From Breviolum minutum Mf 1.05b.01 (taxonomy: Eukaryota; Sar; Dinophyceae; Suessiales; Symbiodiniaceae): a DNA stretch of 64,000 nt. Position numbers and translations under genes: made by a program. Location of the stretch: positions 65,084 through 129,083 of the forward strand of contig DF239347.1 of the NCBI GenBank assembly GCA_000507305.1. Reading direction: 5' to 3'. Shown here in pieces: positions 1 to 12,560 of the stretch (position 1 is the stretch's first letter; the number at the start of each line of letters is the position of its first letter). The notes under the pieces were generated by a model, which saw nothing but the letters and a program-made list of their open reading frames with translations, ran no database searches and was not told the DNA's origin.

Positions 1-1
1 G

Positions 2-524
2 GACAAATACGAACCAGACATCAACGAATTCTGGATCGACACCGAAACTTCAGGAATCAATGAGAAGGAAAACGAAGAAATCCTTTACGACCGAACCAGT
101 ACCGAGGGCACAGGGAATGCTATCGATCTTGGTTTGACAGATGTGGACTTGGGGAATGGTCAGGAGGATGATGGTGAGACTGATAAGGAATTGGATGAAG
201 ATGATGATGATGGGGGCAACAGCACCCGATCCAGGGCACCTTGTGAACAACAGTCTGCTCTTGAGGCCAGGTTAGATAAATGTATTATATGTATATATAT
301 ATATATATATCTTTATTTAAGATACAGGCCAACATTTCCCACTTGATGTAAACCCAGGACTTTTCTTCAAACAAACATACCTGTACCAGCCATCCTTCGG
401 CTCTTGGGCACCAGGCGACCGAGAATGTGGCGACAGTCATGGCCAATCTCCTGAGGGTCCAGGGGAAGATGGAGGTGCTGTCAGGCAAGCTTAGCTCTAT
501 GACTTGTGAAGAGGGGAAGAGGCA
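2..524 (+). CDS. 5' part of a plus-strand multi-exon gene (acidic, helical)
   Basis: Two exons can be joined. The first is open from base 2 to about 270 and encodes a very acidic segment with a run of Glu and Asp near its end. The second runs from about 390 to 524. The first ends at AG|GT after GAGGCCAG, the second begins after ACCAG, and the phase is kept across the junction. The second exon encodes a helical segment (HQATENVATVMANLLRVQGK). It probably ends at AG|GC. The gene starts left of the window. It is probably the amino-terminal side of the protein whose core lies at 2640-4592, inferred only from strand and spacing. A (TA)n run lies inside the intron. No function is recognised. Confidence 0.45.
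291..311. repeat. (TA)n microsatellite
   Basis: An uninterrupted TA run just inside the first intron of the plus-strand gene. Confidence 0.9.
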
Positions 525-1123
525 GGCCTATGTAGCTTTCAAATCGTTTGATTTTATCATGTGATTCATGTGTTTTATTTTGTCAGGACGTTTGATTGAA
601 CAACTCGTATCAAATCATGCTTGTTGATTTTACCTCATCAAGGAGCTTGAAGAAGATCCAGGATTTTCGTACCAAGCTCATTTCCCAACATGATCATTTG
701 GCAGACCTTAAATCCTATTTTGATGGGCAAAATCTTCACCAAGATGCTCTGGATGAGCAGAGTCTAGGCCATTATATAGAATTACCCGATCAAACGCAAA
801 TCATTCAACTTCCTATGCTTCATGATTGCTTATACCCTTTTGTGCGGGAAAGTGCCTGTTCATCCTAGGAAAGTCGCCGACCTTCGCAAAACAGTGAAAG
901 GTATTGAAGTTGAGTGGTTGCCTCAAACAAGTTGCACTTTTGTTGATATACAACTGCTAGTTTGGGGGGTTGAAAACTACACCCTTGCCTAGGACATCCC
1001 GGGCTTTGATGGAGGAACTGAAGCTCAAAAAGTCCATGTCTCAATCCGAACACTTACTTTGAATCAGATTGAACCAAATGGGGTAAATTTGCTTATATAC
1101 CCTCCACGCTCCAACTCCAACCC

Positions 1124-1600
1124 TTGCCCAGGACACTTCTGAAGCCCACCAAGCCAACTGCCGAGACGCCTTCCAGCAAGAAAGGCCCAGGCAAAAAGGC
1201 AAACAAGGGCAAGGGGAAAGGCAAGGACCCTAAGAAGCGCAAGGGTGGTGAACCGCAAAGTTCTTCTGATCCTAAGCCCAAGAAGACAAAGAAATCAAAG
1301 AAGAAGTCCGGAGATTGAGGCCAGGTTTGGATCAAAATGTTTTGCATTTACTGGCCCAACAACGACTTATCCCAATGTAAATTGAAAGGATTTCCATACA
1401 TGCCCAGGATAAACTCCTTATACCTGCTTTCCTGAGCGAAGATATCCTTTTCAAATTGTTCGGACCCTAGACCCTTTCGTTTTTACATGAAGTATGTTCC
1501 ACATGTATGTTCATTGAACCCAGCCCAGGTCACGAAGTTGTGGTTTTCACTGCAAAGGGCCTGTGACGAAGCTATGAGAAGGTATATCGTATGTTTCCAT
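1124..1600 (+). CDS. Lys-rich exon and helical exon of the plus-strand gene
   Basis: From about 1133 to 1318 one frame encodes a strongly basic stretch with many GK and KK pairs (for example KKANKGKGKGKDPKKRKGG), a likely nuclear or nucleic-acid-binding tail. It follows an acceptor-like CTTGCCCAG. A second exon-like segment at 1486-1600 encodes a helix (QVTKLWFSLQRACDEAMRR) and ends at AG|GTATATCG. Whether the basic frame stops at 1318 or is spliced on is not clear. Both pieces lie in the same orientation as the core ORF downstream. Confidence 0.35.
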
Positions 1601-2231
1601 GGGGGAATAGAACTACCCCAGGGCCTATGCTTGCATCTTTCTGCAGTTTGTTTATTAGTGAAGTATGTATAGATATATGTGATTTCAAATATACATATAC
1701 TATACACGTGTGCAGGTGTGTTTTTCCATCAATTTTATCCATCATCCCTTCCAGCAGACCCCACTCTGAAATGTAGTGGTGTTGCAAGTGCAAGCTTGGC
1801 TACGGGGGATGCTTTCTACTGGACCGTTAATTTGTGATGGCACGGCCTACCATGAAAATGATATGGTTCAGAGCTGTGTTGATTGTGTTGAGAGTTGAGA
1901 CCTGCAAGTACAGGCACAATTTCATTTACTTAGCCTTAGGCACAACGTGAGCAAAGGGGAAAAGGATGGAAAACTTCTGCAGTTGCTCAATTTCATGCAG
2001 TGAATCTGATTGAACATTTTGGGGTACACTCGAACCATGGCTCGAAAACAAACCTTGAGATATCTGAGTCTGAGTCATTTAGAAATGCATTCGGCGCGTG
2101 AAATGGAGATACTGCACCATAGACTGTTTCAGGATGTTGCTTTCCCCCACAGACTGCTGTCATATAAGTTCATTTTACTTAAAGATTGGTGACTGAATGC
2201 ATTTATAGATGCCCACCGGTTCCCCACGCAG

Positions 2232-2317
2232 GTGCTAGCAAATCGCCTTTGGAAAGGCATCCATCCGCAGCATCTTCAGGTCCTGCAGCAAAAGCAATTG
2301 CATCTGCAGTTGCGCAG
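2232..2317 (+). CDS. Small Gln/Leu-rich exon of the plus-strand gene
   Basis: After an acceptor-like CCCCACGCAG this segment encodes an amphipathic stretch (VLANRLWKGIHPQHLQVLQQ and onward) that ends at a CAG|GG boundary. It lies between the Lys-rich exon and the core ORF on the same strand. Assignment to that gene is by position only. Confidence 0.3.
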
Positions 2318-2639
2318 GGAGACACTTTGTTGACATTCAATTTGTTCAACCCTTTTTTGTTACACATATACCTGGTGTATATATATATATCTATCTATTT
2401 GTTTGAATTTTTTGGTTTTAGATACTGTACTTACTATAGATACTTTTTGTATATTAAATATGTATATAAATAACTTTATATAGATACATCGAGTTTCAAT
2501 GGCGCCCCCAAAAGGTGACCAAAACATATTATACGTATGTGTCTTTTCTTTTTGTGGTGGTGTTTCAAAGGAATCGGTCCAACCCTTTACATTCCATTCA
2601 TTTTTGGTCCCCTCTTTCTTTCGAAATGAGAATCTAGGT

Positions 2640-4592
2640 TAGTGAAAGAGAAGCCTGCACTATAGCGGCAGCAGTTTGGGAAGAAGTCGCCAATTTGGAT
2701 GGAGCCCTCGGCATACCAAGTGCCAAATTTCTGATGATACTCGCCAGGCTTTCCAAAACACATCATGAATCCCTTCTATCAAAGGAACTACCGAAATTTG
2801 GGTTGTCGACTGATATCCCGATGTCGTATATCGATACTGGGTTGAAAGAACCACATCCAGTCTTGTCTATATCCAGCTTCGTGGCTACACTGAATTCGAA
2901 TGACAAAATGGACATCTTACTGATGAAAAACCGTGCTGCCGAGTACAAAAGCTTTTGGGACAAGTGGAAATGTGTCCAACCAAAACATCCCGTTTTTTCG
3001 AAGAGTGATGCTGAACTTCAGTGGTGTTGCCCGATCCATATCCATGCCGATGAAGGGACATCCCAAAAAAAGAAGGGCCTCATGGTGATTTCTTATCAGG
3101 GTATGCTGGGATATGGCAGCCGAAAGCGCAAGTGCAGTTCTTCAGAACCTGGTAATGCTGAAATGAATTTTATTGGGAATTCCTTGACAACCCGGTACGT
3201 ATACAGTGTGATGGTTGCGAGGTTGTACTCAGTGAAGAAAAACAAAAACGGCCCTTTATTGAAACTTCTGGATCAGTTAGGCGAAGAACTTTTTGCAGCT
3301 ATGACTACAGGTTTTCAAGTCACCATTGATGGCCGTAGACGGCATCTCTACTTGATCCCAATCAGTTTCAAGGGCGATTGGCCTGCGTTGGTCAAAGTTG
3401 CTTCTTTCATTCGACATCATTTAAGGGATTCACCATCGAAAGGCTATGGTGCCGGTATTTGTCATCTATGCTGTGGAGGGCAAAAGGATAAACCTTGGCA
3501 TGACCTGAGTCGGGAAAATATGATGAAGCTTCGGGAGGGGGCACCCCCACCATGGAAAAAAATACCAGGTTTGATCAAGCACTTCAATTTTGTGGCGGAA
3601 GACCAAGTGGCTTTCTTCAGAATCGACCTTTTTCATACATGCCATAAAGGCATCATGGCCGATATTGCTGCAAACACGGTTGTATTTCGGCAAAGCGATT
3701 ATAGCATGTCTTGTTTTCTCGCAAACCTGGAAGTGCAATATTCGATACCAGGGTTTTTTTTCCGTTTAATGTTAAAAGTTGCCTCCTGACACATGAAACT
3801 GCTGCCGAGGTATCATTTCATGACCTCGATGTTGTCTACGAAGACTGTTCATTTGACAAATTGTGCGATGATGTGTTTTCTGATTTGAAAGCATTCTGTT
3901 CGAAACGGTCCCTCCAACTCCACATGACGGGGCTGACCCGTGCTCTACTTGGGTTTGGCAAATCGAGTGACTTCCCTGCAGGGCGCCTTTGCGAAGACAG
4001 CATATATTTTCTCTTTACCCGGCCAAAGGTTGAACTTGTGTTTGGGGATGTTGTTTTGCTGTATATTTTCAACTCTTAGACTGATGCCATTTAAGTAAGG
4101 AGCTGGTTCAAGGGTGCTGACACTACATCGCTTCTGATTTTTTTGGAAGACAAACTCAAAGGCGCATATCCCAATGTTGTGGAAGAAAGACCTTACTACC
4201 AAGACATGTTGTTAGCAGTGTGCTCTGCCAATGCTTTTCTCAAGACTTTGTACCATGGCGGATTGTGGCTTAGTGCGACGGAAAGTAGTTATGTCATTGC
4301 TGAAGGTCAGAAGTGCTTGAAGCATTTCCAGCGCTGTGCTGAGAGAGCTTTTCATTTAGGATTCACTAGATGGAAGCTTCAGCCCAAGTTCCACATGTTA
4401 GGTGAAGTTTTGTTTGAGATGGGTACCCTCCGAATGGCAGGGAAACCTGTCCCAAACCCCCTGACGTATAGTTGCCAAATGGATGAAGACCTAGTGGGCC
4501 GAGTGTCGGCCTTCAGTAGAGTGGTAAGTTCCAGAACAATCCACGAACGCACTTTATCCCGCTATCAAGTGGCTCTTGCAGGGAAATGGTGA
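2640..4592 (+). CDS. Core of a probable multi-copy or transposon-type dinoflagellate protein, frameshifted
   Basis: A frame of more than 360 codons (about 2650-3789) is followed by a second frame (about 3750-3980) and a third (about 4100-4592, ending in TGA). Together they look like one protein of roughly 600 residues. Features include a hydrophilic HADEGTSQKKKG segment, a CHLCC cysteine cluster, DLFHTCHKGIMADIAANT, and a C-terminal region with LQPKFHMLGEVLFEM. The HxxHKG-type motif recalls TNP2/Plavaka-like transposases, but this is from memory and weak. The shift from the first to the second frame lies next to a run of eight T at about 3752 and looks like an indel. The second-to-third junction could be a short intron, since CCTGCAGG|GC lies at about 3980. 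It is unlike the minus-strand genes in having long uninterrupted exons, which suits a mobile or retrocopied element. Confidence 0.5.
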
Positions 4593-4604
4593 TGAAAATC
4601 CTAT

Positions 4605-4919
4605 TTGATTTGCACTTATGTCCCCTTAAAAAAAAACCAGGTTCTGAAAATATATTTGTTTTGCTGCACAGTGCCACGATTCCAGCTGCCCCGCTCTCGA
4701 AAAAAAGCAAGAGCCGGTCCTTCGCCTTTCATTGAGGCACTGGTCAGGGCCCACTGCAATCCAAGGGAAGTTTCTTCAGAGAGTTGGCACCATCAATGGG
4801 ATGTGGTGGAGATTATTTTCTCGGGATTGAGTGAATCCACCAAAGAAATTGGTTTCTCTTTGAGATGCCTTAGGTTTTTTCTTTGCATATTTCATCTTAT
4901 ATGCCTGAATTTCTGTTGA
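4605..4919 (+). CDS. Possible downstream ORF of the plus-strand element
   Basis: An open frame just after the core stop codon encodes a basic and then helical segment (RSRKKARAGPSPFIEALVRA) from about 4685. An intron-like stretch with CAG|GTTCTG and a TGCACAG acceptor precedes it. It could be a further exon of the same element or a neighbouring fragment. Nothing in it identifies a function. Confidence 0.25.
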   Translation: MICTYVPLKKNQVLKIYLFCCTVPRFQLPRSRKKARAGPSPFIEALVRAHCNPREVSSESWHHQWDVVEIIFSGLSESTKEIGFSLRCLRFFLCIFHLICLNFC

Positions 4920-6460
4920 GCCGATATGTGAACAGGGATTTGGTAACATGCATTGCCATCATCAAAACATAAAATACTACACTTTCACTGGTGTACTATT
5001 TTTTTCGTACACTATGTTTTCCAGGTATCTTCATACTGATTCATACTGCTTGAATTTCCCTGGTCCCTGCCTCATCACAATCTTTAATTTGTTCTGCTTC
5101 GCATGACCTTGGACAAGGTTCCGATCACCATGTCGGAAGATCTCCCGGAAGCAAAAGAACAAACATGAAGAAACGAAACGAATGGGGAAACAAATCTCCT
5201 TTAGGCTCTTCTTTCACAACGCTTTCCCCACAAACTCGTAGTCCCCCGAGGGCCGTTGCACCGTTACAACCGCTACGCCTCCAAGCTGCTCGGATTTCTC
5301 CTCCGCAGCTGCCACGCAGCGATGTCCAAAACTCTCACCTTGAAAACGCCGACAACCCTGCGACCAAACCGGAGATCAAATTCAAATTTAAAACACCATT
5401 GCTTCCTACCCTTCGCTGCTAGCTTTTCCTCTTTTCTGAAAACTCAGGCCAAAGAACAGTAGCGATCACAGCGATTGAAATTCGTGGTCAGCACCTCAGC
5501 ACTTGACCGGACCCAGGATTCAGGATGGAAATTTACATGTCGAATCATGTCGAATCATGTCGACCTTCTACATCTTGGACGACCCTGAGTTTGCCAAGGA
5601 CAATCTCAGTTTGGTCAACCAGAGTGCTGATTCAAATTTATCTGCAAACCACACTCAGCTGCCCCAGCAGTGCCAATGAAGTAACAGTGAAAATAACATC
5701 GAATTGTAGCACAAAACTCATTCATCAGTCATATGAGTGGTATCCCACACCTCTTGCAACTACCAATCTCAGCAGAGTGATCAGAGTCATCACGCCCCTG
5801 GAAAACCAAGACACCAACGCTTGACAGTTGCCGCAGGTCTTTTCATTGTCCACATCCGGCCAAAGATCAAAGGAATCACAGCTCATTTCAGCTTGCCCGA
5901 GTTGCCCGAGTTGCCCGAGTCCTTAGCCATGTGAAAACATGCGTGCCCCGACCATCCCACGTGTACATACAGAAAAAAGCTGATTAATACTGATGCCATC
6001 ATGTAACTCTCACAAATACAACACACATACTATATTCATTGATCGTCTAGATTCTAGATACACAAACCTCTTCTCCATTCTCGGGGTACTTAGTTGATCT
6101 TATCAAATCTGTTGATCTGAAGATGTGCAGGCATGGAAACTATGAACAGAATTGAACTTGGAGAACAGCTAAAGAACCAAGCTCACCAAACGGCGCAAAC
6201 GATGAAACAGTTTCAATCTTACTGTTCTTCTCTTTTCTTCTTGTTTTTATCTTATATGAACCTCTTCTCTCTTGGTCTTGTCGGCGAACCTCAGCTGTTC
6301 ACACATCATCTCGTCAGATTCTCTTCAAATTCCATCCAAGTGACTGGAGGCGAACTGCCTTGGCTGATCTGGGGGGGCGACACTCACATACCATTTTCGA
6401 GTACTGTCTTTACATATTTTAATTTTCCAGATTCCTGCAGCTTTGGGTGTTGAAATTGCA
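4920..6460. other. Convergent intergenic region, no secure gene
   Basis: This lies between the end of the plus-strand element and the last recognisable minus-strand exon at 6555. A GC-richer island at 5220-5420 is open in several frames on both strands, and I cannot choose between them. Short tandem repeats occur at 5536-5562 and 5896-5922. No RNA gene or clear terminator signal was seen. Confidence 0.4.
5894..5922. repeat. Nonamer tandem repeat
   Basis: Three direct copies of TTGCCCGAG. The same word family (GGGCAACTCGGGCAACTC) appears inside the TPR-gene exon at 7800-7830, where it encodes Leu-Pro-Glu-Leu-Pro. The intergenic copy may be a relic or a chance expansion. Confidence 0.7.
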
Positions 6461-6554
6461 TGCTTATAAAGTCATCTTTCGCCATCTTTTTTGATCATTT
6501 TTGGATACTTCAGGCCTGAGAATCTGTATACGTTGATTTGCCTTTGCTTCAAAC

Positions 6555-9500
6555 CTCGCCAGGTCACAAAAGTTGGGGTCCTGCATTAGACGGTCCACGG
6601 CATGCAGTGTTGCCAGTGATGCTATCCGGGCGGCAGTCTCCTGAGACAGTGTGATACGTGTCGAAAGAAGACTACGAAAAACACAAGAAGCCAAAGAGCA
6701 GTTCGTAACGCTACAAGAGCTAAGTTGTGTAGGATTAGCATGGAGTACCCGTAAGCTTCAAACATCTAATTTCACATACTACTATGCATCTACCATGCCA
6801 TCTATTATGGCAGTAGCCCTCAGGGACTTCTCAAAAGAGACCATGATCACTGGGTGCCAAGTTAAGCTGAACGAAGTGTCAAAAAGCGCCAAGTTTCCCG
6901 CCGCTTCTGCCACCTTCAAGAAGGCCATGGTGGCGATTGTGGCACATGCTCTCCACACAAACATGGCAAGGGCTGGAATCGGATCAGGTGTCCGCCTATC
7001 TACCGCCTCTGCCGTCAATCTTGAACCAAAAAATCTTGACCGGCCCAGTTGCACAGCGTTCGAGAATCGTGATTTGTGTCAAGTTGTTTGATGTCTCTGG
7101 ATCGCGCTTACGTGCCTCAGAAGCCCTTGAAAGGTAACCATCCAATAAAACTCCACCTAAAACTGTAGTACATTCAACCCACTGAATCCAGTTGAGGTCA
7201 GGTCGAGACTGAAACAGCTAAAACTTCCATCCCTGGCAATTCTTTGTGACCTTTTTGGGATGGTTAAGTGACCCTTTTAAATGGTTAAGTGACCTCCAAC
7301 TAGAGGATGAAAAGGTCACTTTGAATCACCTGGTCTTTGATCATTAGATTTGTTTTCATCATGTTTCATCTACCTGTCATCCCGTGCTTCGTCCCATTCA
7401 ACACCCCAAATTTCAAAGCCTTGGTGCCGTTCACGGGGTGGCCGGCGCTTGCGTCACGTGGTCTGTGTATCCACCCGAGCTGGACGCGCCTTGCATGGCC
7501 TTCGGGGCAACCGATCCAATCTCCGATGTCTCCGATGGCTGGAAATCCGCCGTGTCTCGCACGGCTACAAATCATGAATTATTATGTGTTAGTTCATTGG
7601 GTAGGTGATTCATTGAATCTTTCCTCGTCATGTCCACTTTACATCACGTGAGTGAATTTGGTGCACCTTTTTTTTGGAGGAAAAAAACACGTCACTTCCT
7701 GGTCTGCTCCCACCTGTGCTTTGGCCCGTTCCGCCAAGGCCACGAGTTGCGCCAACTCGCCACGTGTCTGCTGCAGCACTTGCTGCAGCCGATCTGCGCT
7801 GGGCAACTCGGGCAACTCCGCCAAGGACTCCTGGCAAATTTACAAACAACCAGGGTAAAACTTATGTAAAAAACTGAAGATTCATCCAAAGTCCAAGATG
7901 CTTTAACTCTCGCATTAAAGACTACAAAGAAATCTTTCCAATAATTAATGCAAGTCATCAAATGTTGGATTTTGTGTGTGTGGTACATTGTGGTACCACT
8001 TCAGTGCAAGAAACAACCCCATCACATTCTAGCTGGAGCTTCCAAGTTTCTCCTCAGTACTTTTTTCACTGAAGAGGTCCAAGCTTTTGGCATAACTGGC
8101 GATGGCATTTCGCAAGTCACCTGGTACCCCGAGAACAAGTTTGGTTTCTTCCGACGTCACCATTTGATGCACATATCATGGAACATCATTGAACCAAAAA
8201 AGAAACTATCAAAACCAAACCAACCACATTTTTTGGTGTTTGTTACATTCTTAATGTCTATTTATCTTGTCTTTCAATACCTTTCAAATTCACATTGTCC
8301 ATTCCTCCAAGTTCGTTGATCCTTCAACCCCTGACCTTCGGCCCGGAAGCACCGCGCCAAGGCGAGGCCACCCAAGGCTAAGGTCCCATGACGTTCACCG
8401 AAGAGACGTTGACAAATCTCCTGGGAACCTCACAAATCGGAGATCTTTCAGGACTTCAACCACGAAGCTTTATGGAGGTCGTCACGAGAGCTAGACTTGC
8501 TGCGGCTTACCGGAACTTGCTGGTGCTTCGAATCCCAAGTAAAATATTTTTGATAAGGATGAAACATGAACTGGCAAAAACGGGCTTTTAATGATTCAAT
8601 TGGTTCTGGCTTTTTGGAAGGGAATGGAACTGATGCAGTGGCTTGAGGTTTTGACTTCTGAGCGTTTTGGTATCGCGCGCTACTGTACTATATCTACCAC
8701 ATTTGACATAATCCATCAAAAGGAAGCATCATCAACAAGAATCTTCTAAAGATGTCTTTTGGTGGGATCACATCAACAACTTTTCTTAAAACGACATGCG
8801 GCGCCAAGAAACGTTCACAAAGACCTCGAGCTTCTGCAGCCTTGCCCTGGGCCAGCAAACATTGCGCTGCATTCTGCAAGATTTGGGAGGCCTGGTGGCA
8901 GGGTACATGGCAGTCATCCAACATGGGTATTTGGGTAACTGTCCGATAAGCTGTTCATGGCAGTCGCTAATTCAAACACAAAGTGGGATCATCCAAATAA
9001 CAAAATGTGTGAAACGTCCCTGGGGCAAAAACACATTGTGACAAGAAAACCAGCCAGCAACCTCCATGTCCCATCACCAAGCACCTGGTGGGTTGCAACT
9101 TTGTCATCTCCATTGGTGGCTAAACGATACGCCTCCTGCATGGTCACTAGCATGGTCACTATGAAGGGAAATGAATGGAAATGATGAATTCAGAGTCTAA
9201 GTCTGTGAGAAATTTGGGAAAGATTGGAAAGAAACCGTTTGGAATTTAGAGTGCTAGATTAAGCGCTCAGTCGAATCAAAAAAGAGCCTTAGAGGGATCC
9301 TGCCGAACGGGAAAAGTGCTGAAGCAACTGGTCACACCGATACAGTGAGTGCCATCATTCTGGTAATGTCCTGAAAGGAGGAAGATGCTTCCGCCAACCT
9401 GGCATGTGCAAAGCGGAAGCATAGACCAAACCAAACCCAGTGAAAAATGCCTTGACATGAGTGCAGAAGTGCAGTACAGCAATGCCCATAGCACCACTTT

Positions 9501-11902
9501 GGGGGTCGCTTGTCACAGCAAACCCACAAGTGTCAACAAATTATATCTGTTAAGTGGATATGCCAGCTGTCATCATCCTACCTGCCCGCATTCTTCAAGG
9601 CGATGCCCAAATTATTGTGGGCATTGGAAAGTGCAGATCTCTCCTGCAGCTCCAGAAGTTTATTCTCAGTCAAGGCATCACAGGCCGTGACGAACACAAC
9701 TGCTAGTTGGCCCTGGGGAATCAAACTCTAGGCCTCTAGGCGTGACATATAGGCGAATAAATCAAACGTAAGTTTACACGAAATCATTATGAAATCTTTA
9801 TTCCATCATACTTTGAGTCGAGATCCTCACCTACCAAACGGCCAAGCCAGCATCACACCATCCCGCCGTCCGTTCCAAAGTCCTCCAAGACTTCCATGCT
9901 GAACTCCTGCAATTCCAGCTGCACTACGGCCTGGCCCACAGAGATTGTTGGTCTCATATGGACCCATACAAAAACCAATACAAGTGTCGGCTAACGTGAT
10001 TCAACCATATTCAAGACAGCTTCATACTTTAGAATCTTGAGAATCCCAAGAAGGTCAAGACATGTCAAGACTATGTCAAGACTATTTTCATCTCTTTTCA
10101 ACTCCAAGTCTTGTTTGTCGGCTTTACCTGCCAATGCCATCTGTTGCCTGCCAACTTTGCACGGCATCAGGCCATTGCCGGAGTCGTAGCTGCACCTGGC
10201 ACAAAGTTTTGCCAAGCCCAAAAGATGTCAGCAAGTTAGTGGCAGAAAATGCTATGAATCATGATTTCTTGAACCCTTTCGAAAGCCGAAATGATAAATG
10301 CGTAAAGAAATGCTGAAAAACCCATGACTCACGAATCGTTCTTGACATTTTGACATCCTTGGCATCTCCTTACGGCCTTGCCCATCAACGACGTGGCGCT
10401 GATCTCCTCCCGCCGCTGCTGGCTGCGTTGGGCCGTGGCGATGGCCTCCGTCAGCAGCGGCAGCGCCGCACTGGGCGTCGCGTCAGCCAAGCTGCGGGCC
10501 TTTGTACTCAGCATTTACATCTAAAATCATCTAAATAGTTGACAGTATGGAAATAGCATGCCGCATGCCATATCCAAGTAAGAAAAATTAGATAAACATG
10601 TGCCACCATGGTGCTTGATCAATGAGGGCCTTTGCACTACTGGGACCTGCAGACTTTGCTGCTGCTCGCTTTCCCTCTTCTTCTTCCTCCTTCAGGGATC
10701 AAGCAGCCAAACAAGCCAAACATGCAGGACTCCAGGACGAAGTTTTCTCCCATGAGAACATGTTGACCAGCCCTCACGAATGCCGCATGACGCATCACAT
10801 GCAGTCTCCTTCTGCCGTTTGGCCTCCAATGCTGCTACAGCGCGGTCTATTTCTTTGCCTCGGCGAATAACAGGAAGCTAACAGTGGGCAGCTAGAGGTA
10901 CAGTGCCATCAAAGGAATCAGTTCAATTCAAGGGACATTGAGGATGGATCACAGCTACATCCAGCTATATCAAACCCATTCAAGCTCTAATTTAGACCCT
11001 CAAGATCTTCACCATCTCTTCATTTATTCACGTTTTCTGCTTTCTAATTTCTCAGGTCGAGGCCCAACTGTAGCAACGCAGGCTCCTGCGGACATCGTGT
11101 CAGTCCGAACTTCAATGCTTCTCGAGCTTCAAGGCAACGACCACGACGCAGTTTTGCACGAGCCAATTGGAAATGACTCCTTATCGGGCAGGATGCCTTT
11201 TAGATGCCAGTGGCTTCAGAATAGATTCTGTCAAAGGATTTGAGATGATTTTTGTAACGAATATGACGTGACCCAAGTAGCATCACTGCCAGACGAGTTG
11301 CTTGGAGACCGGTGCCGTCTCCAACTCAACAGCCTTTGATGCATCGGCCTCGGCATCTTTCCACAGCTCCAAGGCTGAGTTGGCGATGGCACGATTCCTC
11401 AGTGTTCTCGGATGGCAATGGAGCAGATTGACATTCAAAAATGATGCTGCTCAACGGATTTGCATGGATTTTGGCAAAAAAAACAGAAAACTCCAGTGCA
11501 AATAGCTCAAAATGTTGGCACAATTTGGGAGCTATCGAGTCACAAATGGTAAATTGCATTTTCTGGATCGATCTTGATGGCCTTGCTGTAGTACTTGATG
11601 GCCTGAGATGTTACTTGAAGCAAGTTGCACTTGACAAAGAGATCGCTTTCCTACAACTTGAAATCATGACACCAGAAGCCAGTGCCGTTCACAGGTCACA
11701 TTTCGCCATCTCAATATCCCCACCTGTTGAAAAGCTAGAAAAACTGGAGCATGTATGTATTATACTATAATGCCATTTTTCATTCCCACCTTGGGGTATT
11801 TCTTCTTCCCCATGGCTCGGTTACCCTTCTTCTTCTTCATCTCTGCGTCACTGGTGCTGCCAGAACTATCCTCACAGCACTGGACGCTCGGAGGGACGTC
11901 CT
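6555..11902 (-). CDS. TPR-repeat protein, many small exons
   Basis: At least a dozen minus-strand exon segments carry tetratricopeptide-type helices in order. Examples: 11602-11544 (AIKYYSKAIKIDPENAIYH) joins in phase to 11397 onward (NRAIANSALELWKDAEADA), a textbook TPR pair. Others are 11181-11080 (LARAKLRRGRCLEAREALKF), 10506-10373 (ALPLLTEAIATAQRSQQRRE), 10218-10140 (LCQVQLRLRQWPDAVQSWQA), about 9690-9590 (HNNLGIALKNAG), 8908-8800 (AAQCLLAQGKAAEARGLCER) and 8116-8050 (LRNAIASYAKSLDLFSE). Exon 7830-7714 is exactly 39 codons and encodes a coiled-coil-like Gln/Leu-rich helix. Exon 6640-6555 is 28 codons plus two bases. A basic exon at 11902-11790 (KKKKGNRAMGKKKYPK) precedes the repeats. TPR proteins are protein-binding scaffolds, so the partner and pathway cannot be told. 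The N-terminus and true stop are unresolved, and more than one gene is possible. Confidence 0.72.
6914..7572 (-). CDS. C-terminal exon segments of the TPR gene
   Basis: At 7572-7440 one frame encodes a polar linker (DTADFQPSETSEIGSVAPKA). At about 7008-6914 another encodes a hydrophobic helix (PALAMFVWRACATIATMAFL) and ends at an AAG|GTGGCAG donor. They lie between the coiled-coil exon at 7830-7714 and the last exon at 6640-6555 and probably belong to the same transcript. The second could be a membrane-facing or buried helix. No domain is recognised. Confidence 0.45.
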
Positions 11903-12009
11903 CTTAGGTCTGTTTTTTCCCAAAGAAGGTTCATGACAAGGCCCCAACTTGTTGCAAACATGTGCAAAATAGTACATTACGTACATTGAGACAGAAGTGA
12001 ACTTCTTGC

Positions 12010-12560
12010 TGCAGTCACAACGGAATCTACCAACTTCCTCATCACTTGTGGTGGGTGGTGTTGGTGGCGTTTGCTTGCACCCAAAGATATGCGACATGGC
12101 AACAAGGATGAGTCTTGTGACAAGCAATCCGCTGCTGACGGTGATGGCCGGCTCCGATTGAGAGGCGCATAATGTCTTCAAACCCACGAGTGAACCAAGG
12201 GACATGCGCCCACCCTCCAATACATGTCTCTAGCATGTTTACACCGGGTTCACAAGCTACTGGGAGGCACCATTCTAATTTGCATAGAAATGATATATAT
12301 GAAATGGTTGGAGGTTTGTACCCCTTTGTGTCAAACCATCCTGTTGTCTGTTCGTCTTTTCTGTGTGCTGTGTTGATCAGGTGATGATCTTGAACTCCTT
12401 CCGTGGCAGTTCGCACAACAACCTGCATGTTGAGATTCATATTCGGTGGAGCTGCTTTCTTTTTGGGGAATAACCCCAGCCAATTGGCCCCTGGCCCTAG
12501 TGGCTGCTATTCTCTCATGCAGAGAGTGCTGTCCTGGACAAAAGATACCGAGGCAAAAAA
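12010..12560 (-). CDS. Unassigned exon segments, possibly 5' part of the TPR gene
   Basis: Two overlapping coding-like frames occur at about 12240-12010. One encodes AITVSSGLLVTRLILVAMSH followed by a Pro/Thr stretch and an acidic TSDEEVGRF. The other encodes CIGGWAHVPWFTRGFEDIM. A further frame at about 12540-12340 is polar. Only one frame per exon can be real and I cannot decide. They sit just upstream of the basic exon at 11902. Confidence 0.3.
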
